In this document: piece after piece, positions 25,887 through 34,162 of the stretch | Layout of the letters: each line of letters begins with the position of its first letter | Position numbering within the stretch: the first letter of the stretch is position 1 | Assembly (NCBI RefSeq): GCF_026627255.1 | Contig: NZ_JAPNLM010000004.1 | Location: forward strand, 62,001 to 126,000 | Length of the DNA: 64,000 bases | Origin: Streptomyces antarcticus | GTDB lineage: Bacteria > Actinomycetota > Actinomycetes > Streptomycetales > Streptomycetaceae | Direction of reading: 5' to 3' | Made by a program: the position numbers and the translations under genes | Notes under the pieces: generated by a model | The model's database searches: none | Told to the model about the DNA's origin: nothing | The model's input: only the letters and a program-made list of their open reading frames with translations

Positions 25887-26926
25887 CGGACCTCTCCGTT
25901 CGCGATCGCGGCGAACGCCGCCAAGGACTGGGTGCCGGGGGCGAAGTAGCCGGCGTGGCCCCGTACGTCGGCGGCGGGTACGCGGCGGGCGCCGAAGGCC
26001 GCGGACGTGGGGTCGGCGCCGTGGCCGAGACCGGCGAACTCGACGTTCGGGATGTCGGCGATCCAGTCGGAGGGACTCCGGGCCGCCCAGACGCGGGCAC
26101 CGGTGCGCAGTGCGGCCGAGGTGTCGGCGCGCACGCCGGGGGAGCCGAGGACCACGATGTCGGCGGCGTCCGTGTGCCGGGCCGCCAGCCCGCAGACGAC
26201 CGAGCCGTAGCTGTGGCAGAACAGCACCGGATCGGGCGCGCCGACCGCGTCGAGGCCCGCCGTGAACCGGGCCAGGCGATCCGCCCCGGCCTCCGCCAGC
26301 CGTCCCACGGCCGTGTCCAGGCCCACTCCGACCGGCGTGGTGTACCCGGTCCAGGCGATCACCGCGGAGCCCCCGCCGGCCGCCGCGAGCAGGCTCCGGG
26401 CCATCCCGGCCGGTCCGGTGTGGGGCGCGCGCCGGGCGTCGTGGGTGCTGGCGTCGTTGTCCGCCCCGGGCACGACCACCGAGACGTGCGCCGCGTGCTC
26501 CAGGTCACCGAAGACCTCCGCGACCTGGCCCCGCCCCCTCGGGTCGAAGGCCAGGACCTGCCGGTCCGGCGCGGCCAGCGAGGCGTAGCGCGCGTCACTC
26601 GTGGCGGCGACGGCGGCGCGGTTGGCCTCGTACCGCAGGCGGAGCGGCGCCCCCTCCAGATTGCCCACCACCAGCGGGTGGGTCCGTACGAGGTACCGCA
26701 GCGCGGCGGTGTCCAGCCCGGCGAAGAACCGGGCCACCCCGGCCGGCGGCGCACTCGCCGGATCGGGCAGCGGACGGCCCGCGACCGCATCGGCCCGCCA
26801 GGCCGCGGTGCCCGGCGGCGGCCCGGTGACCGCCCGCTGGCTGTCCCCGGAGGCCCAGCCGGCGGTCCCCGCGACAACGGCCACCGCCAGCGCGGCCGTG
26901 ACCACTGTCCTTCCGAAGCGGCGCAT
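25883..26926 (-). CDS. Secreted alpha/beta hydrolase, DUF1023 family
   Basis: The protein is 347 aa with an N-terminal signal peptide (RTVVTAALAVAVVAGTAGWASG). The DUF1023 core shows VAEVFGDLEHAAHVSVVVPGADND and the nucleophile elbow LFCHSYGSVVCG, where the usual GHSYG reads CHSYG. Residues DIVVLGSPGV and the late His (GHGADP or RGHAGYF) complete the fold. It is an extracytoplasmic esterase-like hydrolase. It is translated ahead of the acyltransferase with a 4-nt overlap, so the pair may act on the same cell-envelope or exported substrate. A good AGGAG site precedes the ATG. Confidence 0.88.
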   Translation of the reverse strand: MRRFGRTVVTAALAVAVVAGTAGWASGDSQRAVTGPPPGTAAWRADAVAGRPLPDPASAPPAGVARFFAGLDTAALRYLVRTHPLVVGNLEGAPLRLRYEANRAAVAATSDARYASLAAPDRQVLAFDPRGRGQVAEVFGDLEHAAHVSVVVPGADNDASTHDARRAPHTGPAGMARSLLAAAGGGSAVIAWTGYTTPVGVGLDTAVGRLAEAGADRLARFTAGLDAVGAPDPVLFCHSYGSVVCGLAARHTDAADIVVLGSPGVRADTSAALRTGARVWAARSPSDWIADIPNVEFAGLGHGADPTSAAFGARRVPAADVRGHAGYFAPGTQSLAAFAAIANGEVR

Positions 26927-26939
26927 GCCCCTTCTCCTC

Positions 26940-26954
26940 TCCTCGTGACGAGGA
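26940..26954. promoter_or_regulatory. Small palindrome upstream of the hydrolase-acyltransferase operon
   Basis: TCCTCG-TGA-CGAGGA (26940-26954) is a perfect inverted repeat that lies just upstream of the ribosome site of the leftward hydrolase gene, in a purine/pyrimidine-skewed stretch. It could be an operator or a hairpin affecting translation. A second dyad, ACCCC-GGTAG-GGGGT (27015-27029), lies in the same 217-bp intergenic region. Confidence 0.3.
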
Positions 26955-27143
26955 GGAAGGTAGGAAGGAGGTACCCGGCGGCACGTCGGACCGTGGTGCC
27001 AACGTCGATGTCATACCCCGGTAGGGGGTGGAGGAGACGGCCGCCGAACCCGGCCGCCACGGGAGTTCAGCGCGCGCCCGCCCGGTCGGGCCGCGGCGGC
27101 GGAGCCGGACGAAGCCGGACGAAGAATGCGAAGGGGCCGGTCG

Positions 27144-27824
27144 TCAGCCCGCGTCGCCGGGCCGCACCAGCCCCGCCTCGTACGCGAAGATCACCGCCTG
27201 GGCCCGGTCCCGCAGGTCCAGTTTGGCCAGCACCCGGCCGATGTGCGTCTTGACCGTCTGCTCCGCGAGGACCAGATGACCGGCGATCTCCTGGTTCGAC
27301 AACCCCCGCGCGATGAGTTCCAGTACCTCGGTCTCACGCGGCGTCAGACCGTTCAGCCGCAGCGCCGGATCCTTCCGCGGAGCCGGCCGCTGCTGGACGA
27401 ACTCCGCGATCAGCCGCCGGGTCACCGACGGCGCCAGCAGGGCCTCGCCGGAGGCGACCACCCGGACCGCCGCGATCAGGTCCGCCGGCGGGGCGTCCTT
27501 CAGCAGGAACCCCGAGGCACCGGCGCGCAGCGCCTCGTACACGTAGTCGTCGATGTCGAAGGTGGTCAGCATCAGCACCTTCGGCCGGTGCACCACCCCG
27601 CGCGGGGGATCCAGGAGCTCCCGGGCCGCCGTCAGCCCGTCCATCTCCGGCATCCGCACGTCCATCAGCACCACGTCCGGATGGGTGGAACGGGACACCC
27701 GCACCCCCTCCCGCCCGTCGGGGGCCTCGCCCACCACGTCGATGTCGGCCTGCGCCGACAGCAGTGCGGCGAACCCCGCCCGCACCATGGCCTGGTCGTC
27801 GACGATGATCACGCGGATGGTCAA
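27144..27824 (-). CDS. NarL/LuxR-family response regulator
   Basis: The protein is 226 aa. It begins with TTG at 27824 (TTG ACC ATC CGC), because that codon overlaps the kinase stop by 4 nt (TTGA). The receiver starts TIRVIIVDDQAMVRAGFAALL and contains the phosphate acceptor in VVLMDVRMPEMDGL. The C-terminal LuxR HTH reads LTPRETEVLELIARGLSNQEIAGHLVLAEQTVKTHIGRVL. It is the output partner of the kinase encoded just upstream. The signal and targets are unknown. The TTG start with complete overlap implies translational coupling. Confidence 0.93.
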   Translation of the reverse strand: MTIRVIIVDDQAMVRAGFAALLSAQADIDVVGEAPDGREGVRVSRSTHPDVVLMDVRMPEMDGLTAARELLDPPRGVVHRPKVLMLTTFDIDDYVYEALRAGASGFLLKDAPPADLIAAVRVVASGEALLAPSVTRRLIAEFVQQRPAPRKDPALRLNGLTPRETEVLELIARGLSNQEIAGHLVLAEQTVKTHIGRVLAKLDLRDRAQAVIFAYEAGLVRPGDAG

Positions 27825-29242
27825 CTGGCGTCCTCGGTCGGGTGGTCCAACGGCAGGCGGGCGGCGACCCGGAAGCCGCCGTCGGGCAGCGGACCGGTGT
27901 CCAGCGTCCCGCCCGTCAACCGTACGCGCTCCCGCATTCCGACCAGACCGTGCCCCGTGCCCGAACTCTCCAGCGCCACCACGGCGTCCCGGGCCGGGCC
28001 GTTCACCACGAGCACGAGGACCTCGTCCGCGTCGACGGTCACCGACACCGAGGCCGGCGCCCCCGGCGCGTGCCGCACCACGTTCGCGAGCGCCTCTTGC
28101 ACGATCCGGTACGCCGACAGGCCGACGGCCGGCGGCGCCGCCCCCGCGGCCCCCGCCGCGAGCGACAACTCCACCGGCTGGCCCGCCCGTACGGTCGCCT
28201 CCACCAGCTGCTGGAGCCGGTCGATCCCCGGCTGCGGGGCCCGTTCCCCGTCCGCGCCGTTCGCCCCGTCCCCGCGCAGCACCGTCAGCAGCCTCCGCAT
28301 CTCGCCCAGCGACTCGCGGGCGCTCGCCGCGATTGCCGCGAACTCCTCCCGGACTGGCTCCGGCATACCCGGCAGCCGGTACGGCGCGGAATCCGCCTGC
28401 ACGGTGATCACCGACATGTGGTGCGCCACCACGTCGTGCAACTCCCGGGCGATCCGGGCCCGTTCCTCCAGCAGCGTCCGCCGGGACCGCTCCGCCTCGC
28501 TGATGCTCTTCTGCTCCGCGATCCGCTGCTGGGCGTCCCCGAGCCCGCGCAGCGCCCCCGTCAGCGCCAGCACCACCCCGCTGAGCACGAAGAGGAGCGC
28601 GGCCGTGTTCATGGCGCCCGGCGGTTCGAAGAACGCCAGGAGCGCGCCCACCGCCCCGGTCGCCAGCCACACCCCGACCAGGGTCCGGATGGACTCGCGC
28701 AGCCCCAGACAGGCCATCAGCGCCAGATAGCCGATGATCACCATCGGGGTCCACGGCCAGGCGCGGCCCGCCACGTCGTCGGCCTGGATCAGCAGCACGG
28801 CGCCGAGGGTGTCCGCGACCAGCACCATCGCCCATGCGCGCATGGGCCGGGTCACGGCGAGGAGCAGCGGCACGGTCTGGGCCACCCCGAGGGCGCCCGA
28901 CCACCCGCCGCCCGCCTTGTAGACGTTGGTCAGCACCGCGATGGTCACCGGCAGCAGTGTCAGCGTGAACAGGCCGACGACCACGAAGGGCAGCACCCGC
29001 TGCCATGTCCTGGGCGCCCGCGCGAGCAGCGGCTCGGCCGCCCTCGCGGGCGTGCGCAGCACCACGGAGAGCTGCGCAAGCGCGCCGGGCACGCGGGCGC
29101 CGGCGGCCGGGGAGGAGGCGGCTCGGGAGGAGACGGAGGAGGAGGGGCCGGCCGGGGAGGAGGCTGCCTCGGAAGAGGTGGCCCGGGAGGGCGTGCGTCG
29201 ACTGGTCCGGCCGCGCGGCCGATTGCGGGCTCTGTCGCTCAT
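27821..29242 (-). CDS. NarL-type sensor histidine kinase (HisKA_3)
   Basis: The protein is 473 aa. The N-terminus is a Ser/Ala/Arg-rich cytoplasmic tail (about 1-60), then about six membrane segments (about 85-235), an alpha-helical dimerisation part with phospho-acceptor H269 in RIARELHDVVAHHMSV, and an ATPase domain (VGLSAYRIVQEALANVVRHAPG; SGTGHGLVGMRERV). It phosphorylates the response regulator translated from the overlapping downstream gene. The membrane part has no recognisable ligand domain. The two-component pair lies beside, but divergent from, the broken AEC transporter. Confidence 0.92.
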   Translation of the reverse strand: MSDRARNRPRGRTSRRTPSRATSSEAASSPAGPSSSVSSRAASSPAAGARVPGALAQLSVVLRTPARAAEPLLARAPRTWQRVLPFVVVGLFTLTLLPVTIAVLTNVYKAGGGWSGALGVAQTVPLLLAVTRPMRAWAMVLVADTLGAVLLIQADDVAGRAWPWTPMVIIGYLALMACLGLRESIRTLVGVWLATGAVGALLAFFEPPGAMNTAALLFVLSGVVLALTGALRGLGDAQQRIAEQKSISEAERSRRTLLEERARIARELHDVVAHHMSVITVQADSAPYRLPGMPEPVREEFAAIAASARESLGEMRRLLTVLRGDGANGADGERAPQPGIDRLQQLVEATVRAGQPVELSLAAGAAGAAPPAVGLSAYRIVQEALANVVRHAPGAPASVSVTVDADEVLVLVVNGPARDAVVALESSGTGHGLVGMRERVRLTGGTLDTGPLPDGGFRVAARLPLDHPTEDAS

Positions 29243-29314
29243 GATCCGCCCAGCCTATGCGCCCCGGGCGGCGCGGGTAGGCTGCCGACGGTCGATCAAG
29301 GAGGGCCGGTACGC

Positions 29315-30260
29315 ATGGGTGGGGCAGCCGCACTGGAGAAGCTGGTGCCGGTGATGGCGGCCTTCGGCGCCGGAGTGCTGCTCGCCCGCCGCAAGGCCGT
29401 GCCCGCCGAGGCCTCCTAGGCCTTCTCCGACTACGCCTTCCTCTTCGCCGTCCCCTGCTACCTCTTCGGCAACATCTACCCGCAGCGGCCTGGCCGCCCT
29501 GTTCGACTGGCGGGCGCTCGGCGGCTACGCGGCCGCGGCCGCCCTCGCGGTGACCGCCGTCGCGCTGGCGGCGGTCACCCACGGCATACGGGAGCCCCGC
29601 GCCGTCGCGCTGCGCGTGATGGCCGGAGTGCAGGCGAACACCGCCTACTTCGCCGTCCCCGTCTTCATCACCGTGTTCGGCACGGCCGCCCCGCTTTTCC
29701 CCGTCCTGCTCTTCCAGGTCCGCGTGCTGTCCCCGGTGGTCATCTCCCTCATGGAACTGGGCCGCCCCGGCCCCGCCGCCGGCGGTCCCGGCCGCCGCCT
29801 CGCGCGCGTCGTCGGTGCCTCGCTCGCGACGCCGCTGGTCCTGGCCTGCAACGCGGGGATCCTGCTCAACCTGCTCTCGGTGCACGTGCCCGGCGTGGTC
29901 CTGGACGCGGCCGGCTTCGTCGGGGACAGCGCCTCCCCGGTGGCGCTGTTCGCCCTCGGCCTCCACCTCGGCGGCCTCGGCCTCGGCCTGCGGGGCACCA
30001 CGCGAGAGGAGCCGGCCCTCATCGGCTTCACGTGCCTGGCCTTCCCCCTGCTGGCCTGGGCCGTGTGCGGGCCGCTGCTGGGGATCGGGGGGCCGTGGCT
30101 CGCCTACCTGGTCCTGATCGCCGCGATGCCGACCCCGCAGAACCTGTTCGTCTTCGCCCAGCGCTTCGACGTGGGCGTCGACCTCTCCGCGTCCCTCGTC
30201 ATCAAGACCTCGCTGGCCTCCCTCCCGCTGCTGCCGCTGTGGCTGCACGTCGTCACGTGA
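29315..30260 (+). pseudogene. AEC-family (auxin efflux carrier-like) transporter, broken by a stop and a frameshift
   Basis: The gene starts at ATG 29315 with an AAGGAGGG ribosome site and reads MGGAAALEKLVPVMAAFGAG... to KAVPAEAS, then meets TAG at 29417-29419. The downstream sequence continues in the same frame with AFSDYAFLFAVPCYLFGNIYP, so the TAG looks like a single-base change of a Lys codon. Near 29480-29483 an extra base shifts the frame; the remainder (SGLAALFDWRALGGYAA... to 30260) is intact and encodes the later membrane segments. Two lesions argue for a true pseudogene rather than one sequencing error. A GTG at 29550 could still start a truncated 236-aa product. Confidence 0.8.
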
Positions 30261-30348
30261 CGGCCGGGCCGCCGGAGACCGGGACGGGCCCGGCCCCGGC
30301 CCCGGGGCGGGGCTCGTTCCCCCGGCGGGCTCCGCTCGTTGACCCGGC

Positions 30349-30741
30349 ATGGAACTGCCGACCACCGCGGCACCGGGCGTCGGCCCGCGGGCCGACGCCG
30401 CGGCCGATGCCGCCTGCCACCTCTACGACGCGGTCGCGCCCCGGGGCGCCGACGGGCCCGCGGGCTGGAGCCGGACCGCCGCCGAGGACGCCGCCGAGGC
30501 GATCGAGACCACCGCGCACGCCCTCGCGCACATCGGCCCGGGCGCCGAGGTCGTACTCGCGCCGGTCCACGCGGCCCTCGCCGACCTGCGGCGCCGGCTC
30601 GGGCTGCCGCCCGCGGACGTGCTGAGCGACGGCGGGCTCCCGGTGCCCCCGCGGACCGTCGGCAACCCGCGGCGGACCCGACGGGTGCGGGGCCTCACCC
30701 CGCCTTCGCCCCGGCAACCGCCTTCGCGTACAACTTCCTGA
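30349..30741 (+). CDS. Small hypothetical protein
   Basis: The protein is 130 aa, with strong coding bias in the first 95 codons. It is helical (ADAAADAACHLYDAVAP; DAAEAIETTAHALAHIGPGAEVVLAPVHAALADLRRRLGLP) with no membrane segment or known motif. The last ~30 residues are Pro/Arg-rich and overlap the 3' end of the convergent protease gene by 47 nt, so the true C-terminus may be shorter in relatives. No clear ribosome site is seen before the ATG. I do not recognise the family. Confidence 0.55.
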   Translation: MELPTTAAPGVGPRADAAADAACHLYDAVAPRGADGPAGWSRTAAEDAAEAIETTAHALAHIGPGAEVVLAPVHAALADLRRRLGLPPADVLSDGGLPVPPRTVGNPRRTRRVRGLTPPSPRQPPSRTTS

Positions 30742-32032
30742 CGTCCGCGCCGAAGTAGGAGCTGTAGGACGTGTCGGCCGTGTCGCCGCCGGTCTTCCAG
30801 CCGCCGATCACCCCGATCACGTCACCGGTCCCGCGCTTGGCGTCCAGCCGCAGCAGGAACGGTCCGCCGCTGGTTCCACCGGGGTAGCCGGTGCAGTTGA
30901 CGCGCAGGAACGATCCGGGGATCCGCGCGTCGCGGCTGGTGAACTTCGTCGTCCGGTTGACGCACAGGCGCGGCCGGGCGGCGGAGGCCGGGTAGCCGAT
31001 CAGCGAGACCCGGCTCTGGGCGTAGGCGGCGCCGGTGACAAGGCGGTTGCCGCCGACCACGTCCTGCACGCGGCGGCCGCGGGAGTCCGGGCCCACCTGG
31101 GCGAAGGCCACGTCGAGGGTGGCGGCGCGGTTCGGCCCCCGTGAGCGGTAGCGCGGGTCGATCCAGATCCTGGGCCGCTTGCCCGCGTCCCGCAGGACGG
31201 GGAACAGGCCGTACGGCCGGGGCGCGGCCCGCGTGTACTTCGGTACGAAGGCCACCTGCCGGGAGTCCGGGCCGAGCAGGCAGTGGGCGGCGCTGAGCAC
31301 CAGGTCGCGGCCGGGGGAGGCGACGACGCTGGCGGTGCAGAAGTACGCCCCGCCCGCCTTCATGACGAACATCCGGCCGACGACCGGGAGCCCCCCGAAG
31401 TCCTGCCCGACCCCCGGGCCGGCCGCGCCGGGCAGCGTCGGTACGACCGGGCTCAGCGGCGACTTCGGGACCACGGGCGGCGGCGGTTCGGACGGGGTGG
31501 ACGAGGGCTCCGTCACCGGTGAGGGGGTGGGCGCGGCCGGGGCCCCGGATTCCGCGGGGGGCGCCACCGGGACCGGAGCGGGGGCCGGCGTCCCGGGGGC
31601 GACCGGCTCGGCGGCGACCGGTGGCGGGCTCACGTCCGCGGCGGGCGGGGCGCCCGGGTCCGGCCGTGACACCGGGTCGGGGAGTGGCGCGGGGTCGGGC
31701 AGTGGCGCGGGGTCGGGCAGTGACGCCGGGTCCGGCCGTGACACCGGGTCGGGGAGTGGCGCCGGGTCGGGGAGTGGCGCCGGGTCCGGCCGTGACACCG
31801 GGTCGGGGAGTGGCGCCGGGTCCGGCAGGGGCGCCGGGTCCGGCAGGGGCGCCGGGTCCGGCAGCGGTGCCGCCGCGGCCATCCGCTCTGCGGTCCAGAA
31901 GGCCGACGCCTCGCGGGCGGACCAGAGCCCGGCGGCCGCCGTGCCGGGGCTCCCGGCCTCGGCGGCGGGCAGCGGCCCGGCGGAGACCAACAGCGCGGCG
32001 GCCGCCGCGGCCAGGATCAACGTACGTCGCAT
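30695..32032 (-). CDS. Secreted trypsin-like serine protease with proline-rich repeat linker
   Basis: The protein is 445 aa from the ATG at 32032. A signal peptide covers about residues 1-28. A long linker follows (about 55-200), containing more than ten PLPDPA/SRPDPV hexapeptides and further Pro/Ala/Thr-rich sequence, then a trypsin/V8-like domain (about 215-445). The triad is visible: His in LVLSAAHCL, Asp in ATLDVAFAQV and Ser in YPGGTSGGPF. The linker probably extends the enzyme through the cell wall or is glycosylated. It is monocistronic and preceded by a 470-bp repeat-rich region. Confidence 0.88.
   Translation of the reverse strand: MRRTLILAAAAAALLVSAGPLPAAEAGSPGTAAAGLWSAREASAFWTAERMAAAAPLPDPAPLPDPAPLPDPAPLPDPVSRPDPAPLPDPAPLPDPVSRPDPASLPDPAPLPDPAPLPDPVSRPDPGAPPAADVSPPPVAAEPVAPGTPAPAPVPVAPPAESGAPAAPTPSPVTEPSSTPSEPPPPVVPKSPLSPVVPTLPGAAGPGVGQDFGGLPVVGRMFVMKAGGAYFCTASVVASPGRDLVLSAAHCLLGPDSRQVAFVPKYTRAAPRPYGLFPVLRDAGKRPRIWIDPRYRSRGPNRAATLDVAFAQVGPDSRGRRVQDVVGGNRLVTGAAYAQSRVSLIGYPASAARPRLCVNRTTKFTSRDARIPGSFLRVNCTGYPGGTSGGPFLLRLDAKRGTGDVIGVIGGWKTGGDTADTSYSSYFGADVRKLYAKAVAGAKAG
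31655..31866 (-). repeat. Array of 18-bp tandem repeats encoding (P)LPDPA/SRPDPV units
   Basis: About twelve near-identical 18-nt units (cores GGGAGTGGCGCCGGGTC and CCGGCCGTGACACCGGGTC on the + strand) lie in frame in the protease gene. Two unit types alternate in higher-order blocks, which suggests duplication of blocks as well as single units. The number of units probably differs between strains. Confidence 0.85.
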
Positions 32033-32500
32033 GCGCAGCTCCCAGGGGAAGGGGGTCTCGGGCGAGGGGGCGGGTACCGGCCGTGCCGTGTCCCCGGTAC
32101 GGGCGGGAACGGACCGTACGGCGCCGGGCCCGGAGGGATGTGGGGGACGGCGGAGGGACGTGGGGGGACGTGGGGGGATGCGGAGGGAGCGAGCGGCCTG
32201 CCCCGCGCCGCGTCGTCGAGGTCGTGTCGCGGGGCCGGGCGCGGCACGCCCCGAGGTGTCCTGGAGTGCGCGCCGGGCGCGTGTGACGACACGTCCAGTG
32301 CTGGGGCCGGAGGGGTGTGCCGGGTCGTGGTGTCCGGTGCGGTCCGGTCCGGTGCGGTCCGGTGCGGTGCGGTCCGGTCCCGTGCGGTGCGTCGCAAGGC
32401 GGAGGGCCACGCCTCGTACTGGACGTACCGGTGTGCTCCGACAACGCGGCGAGCCGCCGTGCCGGGCGCCGCGACACGGTGAACCTTTCCGCGCGCAGCA
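32033..32500. repeat. Repeat-rich intergenic region upstream of the protease gene
   Basis: This is 468 bp between the leftward protease start and the end of the leftward flavoenzyme gene, with no supported gene. It contains simple tandem repeats: CGGTCCGGTG/CGGTGCGGT words at about 32335-32396 and GGACGTGGGGGGACGTGGG at about 32150-32185. Open frames across it are low-complexity and not credible. The promoter of the protease gene should lie here but no clear boxes were found. Confidence 0.6.
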
Positions 32501-34009
32501 CTAGACGGCCTGGGGGAAGCGGAAGAGGCGGTCGGGGTCGTAGGCGCGCCGGACGGCCTCCAGGCGGGGAAGGTTCGGCCCGTAGTAGGCCGCGCGCCAG
32601 CCGGTGAGTTTCGGATCGGCGTAGTTCTGGTAGGCGCGGCCGCTCGCCCAGGGGCGCAGCGCCTCCCAGAGCCCGTCCAGCCAGGCCCGGTGCCGGGCGG
32701 CCTCGGCGGCGGGGGCGGAGTCGGGCCAGTAGACGAGGTACTGGGCGAGGAAGGCGCCGCCGCGGTGCACGAAGGCGGTGTCGGCGGGCCCGACCCGGTT
32801 CACGGCGCCCCCGCAGACCCCGTCGAACTGCACGACCCCCGTGCCGCCCCGGGGGACCTCGGAGGGGTGGCGCCGGACGGCGTCGAGCACCGCGCCGACG
32901 GCCGCGTCCGTCAGCCCCGCCCCCGCCCAGAAGTCGGAGCGGGCGGCGTACGAGTCCCGGCCGAGCCGCCCCAGCGGGTCCCTCCCGGGCAGCGTGCCCG
33001 GCAGGCGGCACTGCGCGGGAGTCCGGTCCAGGCAGCCCGACATGGCCCGTACGGTGTCGCCGTGGCTCCGTACGACGACCCAGCTGTCCCGCACCGGGCG
33101 GCCGACCAGGTCGGACAGCCGGGTCAGCTGGCGCTCGAGCTCCGCGCGCCCGTCGAGGCACACCACCCGTACGGCCGGGGCCGCCTCGGGCCCCGAGCCG
33201 ACCGTGAACTCCACCTGACTCCAGAACGGGTCCGGCAGCCCGCCCAGCCAGCGCTGCCAGCCGCGCAGGAGCGCCGCCGAGTCCGCCGCGGGCCAGTGGA
33301 GCTCGGCGAAGGCGCAGTCGCCGACCGGGTGCGTGGCGAAGCGGAATTCGGTCACCACACCGAAATTGCCGCCCCCGCCGCCCCGCAGGGCCCAGTACAG
33401 GTCGGCGTCCCGGTCGGCGCCGACGTCGCGCACGGTGCCGTCGGGCGTGACCACCCGGGCACCGGTCAGCCGGTCGGACGTGGTGCCGTGGGCCCGGGAG
33501 GCCAGGCCCAGGCCGCCGCCGAGCGTCAGTCCGGCGATGCCGACCGAGGGGCACAGCCCGGTGGGGATGCCGAGCCCCCGCGCGGAGAGGGCGGCGTTCA
33601 GGTCCCCGAGCCGCGCGCCCGCGCCGACGCGCACACCGCCGCCCGCGACGGAGACCGCCGCCATGGCCCCGGTGTCGACGACCAGCCCGGCGGCGCTGGT
33701 GGACCAGCCGGCGTAACTGTGGCCGCCGCCACGCGGGACCACGGGCACGGCGGAGCGGCGGGCGAAGTCCAGGCAGGCGGCGACGTCGCCGGCGTGCGCC
33801 GGATACGCCACCGCGGCGGGTGCGACGGCGTCGTAGCGGGGCTGGAAGAGCTGCCGTGCCTCGGAGTAGTCCCGGTCACCCGGCAGCACCACCCGCCCGT
33901 CGATCCCGCGGGCCAGCGCGCCGAAGTCCGGCCCCCGGCCCACCGCCCCGACGGACGCGAGGACGGCCGCGGCGGCGCTTCCCAGGACCCGGCGGCGATG
34001 GAGGCTCAT
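32501..34009 (-). CDS. Secreted FAD-linked oxidoreductase, berberine-bridge-enzyme-like
   Basis: The protein is 502 aa from the ATG at 34009, with an AGGAAGGGG ribosome site. The N-terminus (MSLHRRRVLGSAAAAVLASV) has paired arginines only in an RRR run and may be a Tat-like signal, fitting export of a folded flavoprotein. The FAD_binding_4 domain shows VPRGGGHSYAGWS, whose His is the usual site of covalent FAD linkage, and TGLCPSVGIAGLTLGGG, whose Cys suggests a second, bicovalent link. The C-terminal BBE motif is AYQNYADPKL. It probably oxidises a sugar or a secondary metabolite. No partner gene is adjacent. Confidence 0.88.
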   Translation of the reverse strand: MSLHRRRVLGSAAAAVLASVGAVGRGPDFGALARGIDGRVVLPGDRDYSEARQLFQPRYDAVAPAAVAYPAHAGDVAACLDFARRSAVPVVPRGGGHSYAGWSTSAAGLVVDTGAMAAVSVAGGGVRVGAGARLGDLNAALSARGLGIPTGLCPSVGIAGLTLGGGLGLASRAHGTTSDRLTGARVVTPDGTVRDVGADRDADLYWALRGGGGGNFGVVTEFRFATHPVGDCAFAELHWPAADSAALLRGWQRWLGGLPDPFWSQVEFTVGSGPEAAPAVRVVCLDGRAELERQLTRLSDLVGRPVRDSWVVVRSHGDTVRAMSGCLDRTPAQCRLPGTLPGRDPLGRLGRDSYAARSDFWAGAGLTDAAVGAVLDAVRRHPSEVPRGGTGVVQFDGVCGGAVNRVGPADTAFVHRGGAFLAQYLVYWPDSAPAAEAARHRAWLDGLWEALRPWASGRAYQNYADPKLTGWRAAYYGPNLPRLEAVRRAYDPDRLFRFPQAV

Positions 34010-34162
34010 GTCCCCTTCCTGCCACCGCGCGGACCGATCGGTGCGAAGGCGGGCCCACACCGCCCTGGCTGCCCCCCGGACGGCCCACAAGGGAAACGAT
34101 TCGCTTCGTCATACATCCGGCAGGGCGGACGCCCCGCCCTCAGGGAGTGCCACCGGCCCCGG

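Noticed and set aside
27824..30365. One large minus-strand protein joining the response regulator with upstream frame
   Set aside because: The upstream part is shadow of the histidine kinase and transporter genes; the receiver domain begins at TTG 27824 with the kinase stop overlapping it.
32335..32396. CRISPR-like array because of repeated GGTCCGGTGC words
   Set aside because: The repeats are contiguous short words with no unique spacers, and no cas genes are present.
32033..32410. Arg/Thr/Pro-rich open frame upstream of the trypsin-like protease
   Set aside because: It is generated by simple repeats; the signal peptide starts at 32030-32032.
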